In this document: piece after piece, positions 11,131 through 22,189 of the stretch
Layout of the letters: each line of letters begins with the position of its first letter
Numbering within the stretch: position 1 is the first letter of the stretch
Assembly (NCBI RefSeq): GCF_020921035.1
Contig: NC_063158.1
Coordinates: 26,460,962-26,524,961, forward strand
Direction: 5' to 3'
DNA length: 64,000 nt
DNA from: Rhodamnia argentea
Taxonomy: Eukaryota > Streptophyta > Magnoliopsida > Myrtales > Myrtaceae
The notes under the pieces: generated by a model
Told to the model about the DNA's origin: nothing
Seen by the model: the letters and a program-made list of their open reading frames with translations, nothing else
The model's database searches: none
Translations under genes and position numbers: made by a program

Positions 11131-13512
11131 TGTCACGCCCCGATCCCCAGCCAGCGACATCCCTACCAAATCGCCTCAGGTCACGAATAATAGTGTCCTA
11201 GATATACTATCGACCAATGAATTTACAGCGCATGCAAAACGTGCAACACTCCCAAACAAACAAGATCAGCAGAGACAGCATAATAGGAAAACCACAACAA
11301 TGATTCCCAAAAATCCAATTTCACTCATTAAATCAAAGTATATGAGTTTTAACCATATGAGCTACAGAAGACTTATACAACCCCATTCTTCGGGGGCGGC
11401 TTGCTAAGACTTCGAAAAGAAACATGGTCGAGTAAGGTTAAACTCTTATCTATTCCCCAAATTACTCTAATCACCATGCCCTAACATCACGGTTCCATCA
11501 CTTGGGACCTAAAATGGTTAAACGACGGGGTGATAAATAAATCTCAGTGAGTCAACCCCAAAACCCGGCTAGGGCATTGATTCATTCGGACATCCTAACA
11601 AGCAGTCACATCATCAAAGAGCAGATATTTCGACCACATGCAAGCTTACTATCCAGGCTACACATAATGCGATGCGGACTCGACTTAACGGTCAAACCAA
11701 CCAAATTAAATCAATACAACGGCGAAGCATCACATCACATGTATGCACCGGACACCACACATAGTCCATTTATTATTAGAAATGAATCGTAGGTCAAGCA
11801 CACTCGTCGGTTGGTGCTCTCCCGGCAGAACTAGGCATCATCCCTTACTTCCGGCGACGGCTTCTGATAGTCCATGTGACTCTACTAGACCAATCAGAAG
11901 ACAATGATTGTCGATACGGCACGAAGCTAACAAGAATCCTTAAAAGGCTTCGGCCCTTCACAAACTGCGACCGGTAAATAAACAACCAGAAGACAATGGC
12001 TGTCGCGCATCCAAGAACTAGAAGACAATGATTGCCAGGACCGACCAACCAGAAAACAATGATTGTCGGAATTATCAAATTATGTGACCACTTAAGCACT
12101 TCGACATCCAGCCGGTTCATTTCTTTGAATTTAGTCGAATGCTCATACTCGCATGTTCAAATAATTGGCCCAAGGCTATTTTCGTGCAAAATCATGCAAT
12201 TTGATCTCATACGTGGTCACATGAAAGCATAATTTTATCGACTAACAAATCAAGCAATTTGGGGCACTCACATCCAATAATTCAAGAACCAATTAATCAA
12301 TTGCAGCCAATCGATTTTTAATCACAATTTCAATTCCAATTAACAATCAATCGCATGCTCGTCTCTGACCTATCGTTCGCTTGCAATCAATCAATTCAAT
12401 TAGTTCTAATCATCAATAAGCCACGGACGACCTAGCTAATCGACTAATCTTAACTAATTACGGTCATTTAGCCTAAACTACGTTTCTACCTAGCCCGACC
12501 GTAATTAATCTACCTAAATACCCTAATTAGCTAATTAATCTAATTTCGAACGCAATTAGCCTCCTAAACGAGAGTTAGGGGCTAACTCATAAATTAAACT
12601 AGCTCAAGTGGTCTCAACTCGGGCGGCGACAACGAAATGGCTCCGTGAGGAGAGAAGAGGTGAACTTGGGGTGCCGAACTTGGTTAAGGGTGGTTGGGTG
12701 AGGCTACGACACTCCGAGACAACGGCACAAGGCTCGAGAGTGGTAGCTGGTGGCCGAAGTTAGCCGAAACAAAGGCGACACCGCCGGGGCAGCGGCTAGG
12801 CAAGGCGGTGCAGGAGAGGCCAGAATAGGGAAATGGACAACGGAGCTGTTTTGGGGCGGCTTTGAGGATTTTGGGTGGCTCACGAGCTAGGAGAAGGTTG
12901 GTCTGGGTTGGGGGCTCGCAAGGTGGTCGGAGGGAACAAGAACGACGGCGGACAACAATGTGAGGCGGCGGAACAGCGGCTCGGCTTAAACAGGACTGGC
13001 AGGTCCGAAATAGGAGAAGGAGATTCGACCTGTTCACGGCCTCCACAAGCGGTGGTTGGCTTCCGGTGGCTTCGTGGGACTGCGAGAGGTCGAGGGCGAC
13101 GGCTTGGGATGATCAGCTGGCGGTGGAGAGCGACGGAGGAGGCCGGGACAGCCGCGACTAGAGATGGTCGGTATCTGTGAGTGAAATAGGGGAAGGTGGC
13201 CTCGGCTTCTATGGTGGCGGGATCGTGGCTGCTCTAGGCTTCCAAGACCAAGGGCGAGCGACGACTCAAGGTGGCTGGTGGTGGCCTGAGACGTAGCTCA
13301 AAGCGGCCGCTGCAGGGGCGGAACGCGGGTGAGGGGTCCGGGGCTTAGCTTCCTGGCTCGATGGACGCGGCGAGCAAAGGTGCGACGGCGTAGGGGTGTG
13401 GTGGTGGTCGGAAGGCGATGGCTCGAAACCGTGGTCGCACGGGGAAGGCTTAAGGAGGAGGAGTTGTGTACGATGGGGGGCGGTCTCGCGTAGGTATAGG
13501 GGACGGGGGAGC

Positions 13513-13558
<46 letters not shown>

Positions 13559-13968
13559 AGGTAAGTTGAGTTGATCGGATTTGATTGGTGGGTGGCGGAA
13601 GGACAAGTGGATCCCACAAGTCCACTCACCATTCAAAATTTTTGTCCACTAGTGCATTATTGGGGAATAAAAGGGTAATTTGATAAATCGAGATCGAATG
13701 GGTTTTTGGCTCAACTGATTGAGAATAAAATTTGAATTTTCACGGGCTAGACTCCGTCCGAACTAGACTCGGGCGCAGGGAAATAAAATCCTAAAACTCC
13801 GCGACAAGAATTTTAGAACCTAAACTAAACTGAACGACATTTCGAGAATCGTCCAAAAATTCGTCACTTACGTCCTTGCAATCCGAAATTTGCCCAAATT
13901 GAAATTCAATTTTCTTCCTTTTATTGAATTCGGGCAAATTACAGACCACGAATTTTCGGGGCATCACA
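11131..13968 (-). repeat. inverted solo LTR of the same gypsy family, inserted in the BAHD pseudogene
   Basis: The segment begins TGTCACGCCCC and ends GGGGCATCACA on the plus strand. It is flanked by a perfect 5-bp target duplication TTTTG (11126-11130 and 13969-13973). Read on the minus strand it aligns with the LTR at 6631-9620 at several points, so it is the same family in the opposite orientation. No internal retroelement sequence accompanies it, which makes it a solo LTR left by LTR-LTR recombination. It is 2,838 bp, about 150 bp shorter than the other copy, partly because the 8960-9301 ORF segment is absent. Confidence 0.93.
13517..13558. repeat. (GA)n microsatellite in the solo LTR
   Basis: About 20 uninterrupted GA units. 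The CT/GA tract is next to the pyrimidine-rich LTR region seen at 7010-7330 in the other copy, so it likely expanded from it. Confidence 0.9.
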
Positions 13969-14170
13969 TTTTGGTTGGGGAAAGCCCATTTTGGTTAGTC
14001 ATCATATCAATTCACCTGTGGTGCTTGTTGCTTTGTTGGATACCAAAGATGGTGGTGGAATTGTGGCATGGATAAGCTTAGATGAAAAAGACATGCTTCT
14101 TTTTCAACAAGACTTGGATATTATTGATTTTACACCTTTCCAAAGCAACGTAGCATCACTCAATAATTGA

Positions 14171-15885
14171 TTCCATACAAGATGAAGAAGACTCCAATAT
14201 TATATATGTTAAGTTCTTAAATATATCTAAGTATGCCTATCTATGAATTAATATATATATTAATTCATAGACATACATATATACATACATATATACACAT
14301 AACCATCTCTAAAAGGACGCATAATTGCATTAAAAGAGGTAAGATTTTTGTGACAATCCAAAATTTAAACCTTACTAGGTGAACTCTCAGGAGAAATTGC
14401 CGGTGGTTATCTTAAGAAAGTTTCCAACAAATGGTAAAGGGGCACACAAGATAATGAGTGTTTCATAATTCTAGTTGCATAATTCTGTTACTGGAATTTG
14501 AATTGAGTTTTTCTCTTCCTTATAAAAAAAAAACGAATGATGCTTTGCCAGATGCGTTCTCAGCTTGGGCTTGAAGTATTACAACAATTGAAGGTGCCAA
14601 GTTTCATTTAAAAAATAAATAAATAAATACTATATGTGAGTTCATATATTTACCCAACTACAGGAGAATTAGCTTTACTTTTTTTAAACATTTTTAGAGT
14701 TACAGTTTCCATAGTAGAATTTAGAGTTGAAAGACTTCACTTTTTCGAAACATTTTTCTACATGATACATAAGAATCAGCCAAATTAAGTTTCATACTTG
14801 TTCTTGCCATGCAATTCACATAATGGACCTGCAATAAAATAAGTTCATTTTGTACAATATCTAAAGGGCTAGTGTAACCCAGGATGGAAATGGGCTATGC
14901 AGAGAAAATCCAAGGGGCCGAAGGTCCATTTTTGATTCCTACTTACAAGTGAAAACATCTTCGACCCACCACTTTCTTTTTCTAGATAAATTGGGCCACC
15001 AACGTCACACCAACTATCATAGACTCAGTTGCACCTGAACATTTCCCACAACGGCGTGGGGGAACATGAACTCAAACGGGAACATCAAAAAAATTGAAAA
15101 CTCAGATAACCAAATCCTTACTGTCTTTCAAAAAAAACTGTAAGAAAATAAATTCTTCATTGCATTTCTTCACTCACATATACATTTAATATTATATCTA
15201 ATTATATAATGATATAATTGTGGGGTCCTTATGTTCATGTTTTTTTATTATTATTATCATCATTTTAGTTTTTTCATTGTAAAGTTATTCTATTAGTACC
15301 ATTTTAGATCTAGAAATTTCATTTAACACTGCTTGGTGTTATAAATATTTACTTTTTGGGAATTTTTTAGATTAGCTATTGATTATCATAATCTTAGTCG
15401 TATTTGATTTTGGGTTGCTTATGAATCTGGGTTTGGTTTTCCTTGTGGAACTCTACTAGGAGAAGATATAATTTATATTTATTCGTATTGAAAGTTCAAT
15501 TTTTTCTGGGTTTGCATGTTCAAAAGCTTTCATTTTTTTGGTAGGTGCGTTTTAATTGTATTAAGTTCTTATGTTCAAATTTCTTCTTCCATATGAATTC
15601 AAGTTTTTTTTCTTTTTTTTTTTTGAAGTTATTTGTTCTGCTGATGATTCTGTATGTTGTGTTTCTCCTTAACATTATTTTTATTATTTATATTTTCTCT
15701 ATGAATTTGGCTAATTTTTAAGAGGTTTTCAATTATTGAAATTGGAAGCAATATTGTAAAAGTTTGAAGTTTTACTGCTTCTTCCATCTTATTGTCTTAA
15801 TCTATCCATTGGGTTTTTGTTTATAGTCATCATTTTATGTTGTTGTTGCCCACTTTTTGGATAACAAAATTGTAATTTTTTTCAG
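14171..15885. other. intergenic, AT-rich
   Basis: No gene is supported here. It contains a 32-bp perfect palindrome (14240-14271), a short ATAC/ATAT-rich run (14270-14300), several poly-T runs (around 15241, 15605) and long T-rich DNA from about 15200, which looks like the 5' untranslated intron of the OTU fragment that follows. The acceptor TTTTTTTCAG ends at about 15885. Confidence 0.5.
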
Positions 15886-16112
15886 GTTGATATTTATTTA
15901 TAAGCAATATGGAAGGTATTCTCGTTAGAAGGGTCATTCCCTCAGACAACAGTTGCCTTTTCAATGCTGTTGGGTAAATAAACTATCTATTTTTATTGTT
16001 ATTAAGGCCAATGAAGGGAGTTTGTGACTAAGTTTGATAATATTATTTTTGTTTCTTCATTTTCAGTTATGTAATGGACCATGACAAAAACAAAGCTCCT
16101 GAGTTGAGACAG
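15886..16112 (+). pseudogene. 5' fragment of an OTU-domain deubiquitinase gene (YOD1/OTU2-like)
   Basis: Two exons join cleanly: 15909-15973 (ATG to GG, donor GTAAAT) and 16067-16112 (acceptor TTTTCAG, donor GTATTT), giving 37 codons. The product starts MEGILVRRVIPSDNSCLFNA, with the catalytic Asp and Cys of the OTU cysteine protease fold (DNSC), and ends APELRQ. An acceptor just before 15886 suggests a leader intron. The family trims ubiquitin chains, in the YOD1 branch with roles in ER-associated degradation. The next expected exon is not found in the following 700 bp, where the sequence turns into a repeat (16823). The rest of the gene seems missing, so I call it a fragment. Its splice sites and frame are intact. 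Confidence 0.82.
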
Positions 16113-16822
16113 GTATTTATATGATTACTGCAGATGACATTTATAAATTGCTTTTAAATTTAAAATTCAAAATTTGATGGGTTGATGAATTCAGTTATCT
16201 TAATTAATTTGGTTATGCCATACGCACGACCTTGTTTTATGTCATCCATGATGTGAATTAGATGTCATAGGCACCTTTACATACAGACTGAATGGTATTG
16301 TGATAGTCAATTTTTATCTTATTTTAGTTTAATCTTAATATTTTTTGGGGTGGAAAAGAGACTATTAGTGTGATTAGATAGCCATACGAATACTATTAAA
16401 TGGAAGTAACTTGATTGAATTTCAAGGTGCCAAAAGGACAAGAGAGGTAATATCTTACTTTTCTTTCCCTTCAATAAGTTTCTTTTTTTATAAGTAACTA
16501 GGAATTAACACTATCCTCGGGTTATCATTCCTTGGTTCCATAAAAAGACTAGCTAACTTTATCATAATGTATTGTGCTTGGATAGCAACTGTAACATTAA
16601 AATCTCCCTGGTTTAATATTAAGAGGAACCTCTTATATGTGAATATGTAGAACAATTTTTTTACTTTCATTGTGATATACGTTGCTGACAGTTAGATAGA
16701 CAATTTGTTGCCAAGTTTTGTGGGGGAGGGGGGATGGGGTTATCGAAATTCTCTCTTGTTTATTTTCTTGAACGGGTTCTCCTTTTTAGTTCAAAAAAAG
16801 ATGTCAGACTTCTAGTTCTATG
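16113..16822. other. remnant of OTU intron 2, no coding signal
   Basis: T-rich DNA of the kind found in plant introns follows the second OTU exon. I searched by eye for the third exon of the OTU domain and did not find it. The stretch ends where the 16823-17057 repeat begins. Confidence 0.45.
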
Positions 16823-17057
16823 TTTGTTGGGCATTGGAAGTTTGCTGCAGGGTACAGTAGAGGAATATCACGGATGATGACACCTTACATTTTAGGATGC
16901 TCCCGAGCGGAAGTGAGGTCAGTGCATCCCGATCGTTGGATCACATGAATTTCACAGAAGACCCTTCCACATCAAAGGCTCTGATGCATTGAGCTCATGA
17001 ACATCAGAATCATTGCAGAATTGCTTGGGGACGTGGACGTGGTGGGCTCTGCTTATG
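16823..17057 (+). repeat. inverted copy of DNA upstream of the GSO1-like gene (partner 50891-51145)
   Basis: This segment, inverted, matches 50891-51145. Shared blocks include GGAAGTTTGCTGC, GGGTACAGTAGAGGAATATC, GGAAGACCCTTCC and CATCAAAGGCTC. Identity by eye is roughly 85%. The main length difference is a GGACGT hexamer: about two copies here and about five in the partner. I see no terminal repeats, so it is either an old segmental duplication or a dispersed repeat family. Confidence 0.85.
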
Positions 17058-19008
17058 AGAAAAGAAAGGTTCGGAAAACAAAAACCCAAAAGTGTAAAGA
17101 AAAGTTTATATCATCCAGTAAACGTATGCTTGATATTATGACTAATATCGTGTTTGATGAATTTGAGTAAATGGATCACAGGGTAGCTTTGTAGTTCACG
17201 ACATCAGATATTATAACTTCTACTCTATCTCGGAACTAATGTTTTTCCTACCGGGCTATGTGCTCATACTTTTATTTTTCAAGAAACTAAGATGGATGCG
17301 TCTCGTGCCCCGCTATTTGGATTACTGACTCACATGGAATATTCCTGGCCGGAAGTTGTAAATGTAGAAACTGGCATTGAAAAGTAGGTGGAAAAATGCT
17401 CATGTGTCCTCTGCGCAATTTTGATGGACCGTTAGGTCTCCAAGGAGGAGTGTCGCCTTAGGATAGTACTTGAATCAGGACGAGGAAGAAGTTCTAATAG
17501 TCTAGAGAGAGTAAGGAGATACCGAGTAGCAGTAGTCGGAGTGATCTTCCTAAATTTTGATTGTACATTTTTAAGGCAAGGTAATGAATATTAGAAGATA
17601 TACTTGATGCATATATAAAATCTAAGTAGGTTTATAAATATCATGAAAGTTGTTATGTTTGTTAAATTAGGTTAGTTACAATGTTTCCCACAAATAAAAA
17701 ATAAAGGTTAGCAGAAAATAATAAATAAATTAGATAAGAGAAAGAATAATGAGGCAAAGGTCATGGGTTAGTTTTGGAAGAAAAAGCCCGAGGCTATCAT
17801 TTGAGCTTTCAGCCTTCCCAAGGCTGACATCTAGCCAAATGCTCTTTGAAAACTTGCCAAACACCCCAGCATTTTTCTAAGGAACTTTGGAGGCCTAGAG
17901 TTACTTGGGAAAGCTAAACCAAAATGCACCCTTTGTAAGAATAAATTCCTTCACATGTGGCGTGTCAAGGTATAGTATATGGATTTGTAAGTCTGGCAAT
18001 TCTAATTAGTAAATTGTAAGAAGTCGTAATAGGACAAATTAAAAGCAAAAAAATCGCCAAGCAGGCTTCTGATTTTGTTAAGCACTATGTTGTTCATGAC
18101 TCGAGCATTGGACTAGTAGTATTCGCAATCCAATTAGCAGTAATTACCACTTTTAAAGAAAGGATGCATTTCAGGTGACATTCATGTCAGGTAAGGCAAT
18201 GATGATAAATATGCATTTTATGCAGTAAAAGGTGGAAAATGCCACTATGGAAGGTTTAAGAGAGTGCAGCTACTCCAAATTTTAGATGGGAAGGATTCTG
18301 GAGATAAGCTTGTTTACTTTTTACTGACTTTTCTTAGTTTTGCTCAAATTATTATAGTTTGTTTAATTTAGCTTTCTCGCCATAGTTCAGCTATGAAAAT
18401 ATGTGCCATAATTTTGGTTATGTATTTAGCGAGTCCCTCATTGTCGCAGTATCCCTACAATTAGAATAGATTTATTTAGGGAAACACTTCTCTAAGAGTT
18501 TGACAGTACTAACAGTTGTTTCTGACCATAAATCTACACACCATCACCGCATATTTTGCATAAAGCACTCTTTAATTGAAAAATCGTGGGGTGAAAACTA
18601 ATGATAGTCTTGTCAGGTTGTCAAGGTAGCAACTCCCATTTATTTAATATAGCCTTTTCGCAGCAATTTCAACTATGAAAAGGATTGCCACTGTGTTTTA
18701 CCTCGCAGCTGTAACAATAGACAACTTTTGAAGAAATCATCCCACTCCAACTTCGAGCTATTGGAGCATTAAACATACATCACCAAATACATTAGTCATA
18801 ACACAGTTATATACCATGCACAATTATACTAAAAAGGAATCTAAAAGAACATAAGTTAAAAATACCTCGTAGACCAACCGTAGTGGCAACGCAACTACAA
18901 TACGACCATAACTATTCCAAATAGACAAGAAGTACCATATCGCCCAACAAATTCGATCCTCATAGGTACAGCTTTCTCCGAATGATCGCTTGTGTCAAAA
19001 GGGGGACA
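17058..19008. other. intergenic, no gene supported
   Basis: AT-rich sequence with no convincing frame longer than 60 codons. A slightly GC-richer part (17280-17540) has no readable protein. The last bases before the Sirevirus (18990-19008) include TGTCAAAAGGGGGACACA, which looks like a retroelement polypurine tract, but nothing around it supports an element. Confidence 0.4.
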
Positions 19009-19016
19009 CAACTTCT

Positions 19017-20085
19017 TGTTTTTGGCTAGACCTAACAACTAGAAGGGGTGAATAGGTGCTTGTAATCAAACTTAAATAAATAATAAGGAATTAAAACAAT
19101 TGAGTTCGATAGGAGCAAAAGTAATTAATAGAATCAAGCAATGCTTCTACTAAACAGTAAATACAGGCAAGTAGAGAGTAGAAGAAAATGCACAAGAGAT
19201 TATAGTGGTTCGGTTTTTGGTAAGCCTACATTTACTCTCCCACACTAATGGTCTACTGGCTGAATTTCACTAAGTAATCAAATGAGAGATTATAGAAAGA
19301 TGTGATTGCTTGACCTTAAGCACTTCCAATAGAAGTAAGCTCTGCCTCTACCAAGGCTATCCCACCCTACACACTTGACTATATATAACACCTCTCACAA
19401 GATTTCAAGTAAACGCTCAAGTAGACAAATCTATGAAATGAAGCTCTCTTTGAATAAGGATAATGAATTTTTTATCTCTCACACTAGTCTTCGACTTGGT
19501 GCTCTTTATAGTCCTTGTCTTCTATGCTTCCCACTGGACAAAACCACTCCAAGGATCAATCTCAAAAAACTAGCGATCGGTTGATTAATAAAGATCACAA
19601 GTCGTTGAGGTCGGATCAATCGGAATCTTGAGAAGATTCATTTGCCCATATAAACAAATCTTACAACCCTTAAACAGAGCATCTAAATAAGGTAAGTGTC
19701 TAATGAGTGATTTCCAAATAAACAAGACTCCTTGAATGGAAAGTCTCAAAAATATCTTTGTGATTGCTTAGACAATCAATTTAACTTTGGAACGAAATCC
19801 AAACCAAATAATTGACCGTTAGTGGAGAAATTTAATATGCTAAAATAAATAAGAGAATGAGATTGATTAAACAATAAGGATAAAAATATATCTCGTCACG
19901 ATTTCCATATCGGTCTGCCTTTGCCATAAAAGCTGCTTGCTTCCATCAAGATAAAAGCGTTAAGCACATTACATACAAAAGGCATAGAGGTATATTTGTA
20001 GTAATTCCTCAAGGTATAAATCAAATTCTTTTCAACAAAGTGTGTGAGTTTTGTTTCCTTCAAAATCAAATATAATTTCCTTACA
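19017..20085 (-). repeat. Sirevirus 3' LTR (left copy, 1,069 bp)
   Basis: On the plus strand it starts TGTTTTTGGCTAGACC and ends TTTCCTTACA. It matches the right copy over most of its length. It keeps about 110 bp (near 19365-19480) that the right copy has lost. Confidence 0.92.
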
Positions 20086-20086
20086 A

Positions 20087-20100
20087 TCGCCCCCTATTTT
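20087..20100 (-). other. polypurine tract of the Sirevirus
   Basis: On the minus strand it reads AAAATAGGGGGCGA, directly next to the 3' LTR, where plus-strand DNA synthesis starts. A second tract, AAAAAGGGGGAGAAAG, lies further inside at 20272-20287. Repeated polypurine tracts are typical of Sireviruses. Confidence 0.8.
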
Positions 20101-20629
20101 GATGGAGACAAAACCCTTTCAAGCATTTATAACTTACGAAAAGATTTTGATAATCATGATACTTGCATCAGATAATTTTTCAAAAGTGAGTACTACAATT
20201 CTAGATGTACCTTAGCTTTTCTTTGTCGCGAAAAACTTACTGTGAAGTAATTGAGCTTGAACTTCTTGTACTTTCTCCCCCTTTTTGTCAGCATCACAAA
20301 ATAGGCATTGTTGGATATCATATGATTCAAAGCAATAGAACAAGATAAGTAAGCACGACCTTATTTATAGATGCAGTTTATAGTACCGGGGTACACTGCA
20401 CTTTAGCCAAGAGTCTAATAAACAACACCAAAATTAAAAGAGTTCAAAGTAACTAAAGTGAAACACAGTTCTTTGGAAGTATTTTCAAGGTGGTGGTGCA
20501 GGCGACGAGGAGCTGAAAAGTGATGATGTTAAAAGGTGCTCGGATAAGGTTGAATGTGGACAACTCATTCAGTATCATATCAAAAACCTCAGTTCACTTT
20601 TTCATCTCTTTGGCCAGCAAAACTTTATT

Positions 20630-22061
20630 TTTTGCCAAATTGAACTAAGTCCCCCAAGACCTGATCCTATGCCTTCTTGACTTCCTCTCGAAGAAATACC
20701 TCATGATTTTGTATTATCTCCCTCGGAGTTTCAACCTCCCTGAAAAGCTCAGCTCGATGTATGTCAATCTGCCTTCTGACTCTATCCTGTTCATCTTAAA
20801 GATTAGTCATAAACTGCATGAAAGTATCAAGAACTTTGACCAGAGCCTCCCCCTGAGCAGTTGATCCGGCAGCAAGGTTAGTCAGATTCACACCTTCTCC
20901 CAAGGTGACATTCACTCTCGAGCTTCCTGCATGCTCGTTTCTCAAGGTGGCAAAGTACTCCTCCTGACGCTTTCTATCTTCTTCCTCCTGTTTCTGCCTT
21001 TGTTGCTCTGCAGCTTTCAGTTCTGCAGACTTCCTTTATTTCTCTTGCTCGATCACACGTAAAACAGCAGTAGTTGCATCTTGTTGTGACTGTACGATGG
21101 TCTTCCTCTCTGAGAGCGCTTCAACTTCTGGTTTCTCCTTTGCCATGGCTTCAGCTTGAGTCTTGGCATCAGCCAATGCCTTGGCGTGTGCATCTGCTTC
21201 TTCTTTTGCTTTAGCCTTAGCCTCTGCTATGGCTTCCTCTCTGTCTTCAGTATCAAATCCTCTTATCCTATCTTCAACCTCCTTGATTGCATTCTCATGT
21301 TCCTCTGACACATTTTTCCCTCTTTCATCTAGCAGTGATCTCTTTTCTGAGAGTGTGGACTCCCTCTTGTCCAATGACTCTTCCAGCCTTTCTTCAATTA
21401 TAGCTTGAGATGGCCTTCTGCTCAAAGGTGATACTTCACTAGACATGGTAGTATATGAGTTAGAGGACTTACCCGAAGTAGAAATTTTCTTGGACTTCTT
21501 TTCCCTTTTCTCTTGTCAAGAATCAGCAACAGCTTTGAGCAAAGCCTTCATATTAGGCTTGTTCTTTCGACTGGTGAGTGTAACAGCAATAATCTCATTT
21601 GCTCTTTCATCAATATTGCATCCAATCTTAATGGGGTTCCCATCTTTGTCCATCCATCCATCTGGAGTCATAGTGAAATGCATCTTAAATAGAGTGTTTG
21701 AACCAACAGTCATACTTGGTAATATCTCCTGCCTCATCTATGGAGGTGGCTTTACTTCCAACGCTCGAAAGATTTTAGTGATCAGCGCACCGTACGGCAA
21801 TTGGCCAGCCTTCTTCGTTACGGTCCTGTACATGTGAGAATGTGAGAGGTTTAAAGCGAGAAGTCTGAATCTTTTTGTGAATGCGAGAAAGGGCTTCTCG
21901 AGAGCGGTTGAAAGAGAAGACGGCTCTAAAGGCAACTGTTCGGCTTTATAGAGAGGAGTAGTTACCAAAGAACCAGTTTTTGAGCAAAATTCAAAATGAC
22001 CCGAAAATATAGGGATTTTGAAAAATTGGCAACAGGCAGTTATTTTTGGAAAAGATAACAC
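20630..22061 (-). pseudogene. env-like / coiled-coil ORF of the Sirevirus
   Basis: A single frame runs downstream of RNase H, where Sireviruses carry their extra ORF. Its first part has the plant-transposon-protein type motif around QLPYGALITKIFR (about 21800). The last 200 codons are charged and very rich in Glu, Ala and Lys with heptad-like spacing, so a long coiled coil is likely (21036-21446 and beyond). Three stops interrupt it (21738-21740, 21516-21518, 21036-21038), each explainable as one C-to-T change from CAG, CGA or CAA. No signal peptide or clear membrane segment is seen in what remains. The role of this ORF in the family is unproven; env-like is a positional name. Confidence 0.75.
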
Positions 22062-22189
22062 TCAATAAAATCAAATATTCAATAAAATATTTTAGATGGA
22101 AATTCATTCAGACAAATGAATATTCAGATAATCAAATAAAGATTTGTGAACATACCTTATTTCTTTCCAAACATTTACCCGATTATTCT

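Larger units (their letters stand above)
10474..14170 (+). pseudogene. BAHD acyltransferase pseudogene (vinorine synthase-like), split by a solo LTR
   Basis: BAHD enzymes move acyl groups from acyl-CoA to alcohols or amines in plant secondary metabolism. Visible here are LLPVQVNMFEGGGIAI, then the catalytic HxxxD motif (SHRIADGFTM, near 10557-10590), middle-region sequence (RQAIPRFMPS, LHDMVSLIHD) and a third block (GGSVFMGTIDAIKEVVEEFEKG). The frame stops at a TAG where a Trp is expected (CPS-stop-SRFPTYERD), and then meets the solo LTR at 11131. After the LTR the read continues with the structural motif DFGWG split across the junction, and a normal C-terminus (LDTKDGGGIVAWISLDEKDM) to TGA at 14168-14170. 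The N-terminal third is missing and frameshifts occur near 10708 and 14000. Dead gene. Confidence 0.9.

Noticed and set aside
18990..19008. TGTCAAAAGGGGGACACA, like a polypurine tract on the plus strand
   Set aside because: There is no LTR or coding sequence in the right orientation around it. It directly abuts the Sirevirus insertion point and looks like chance.
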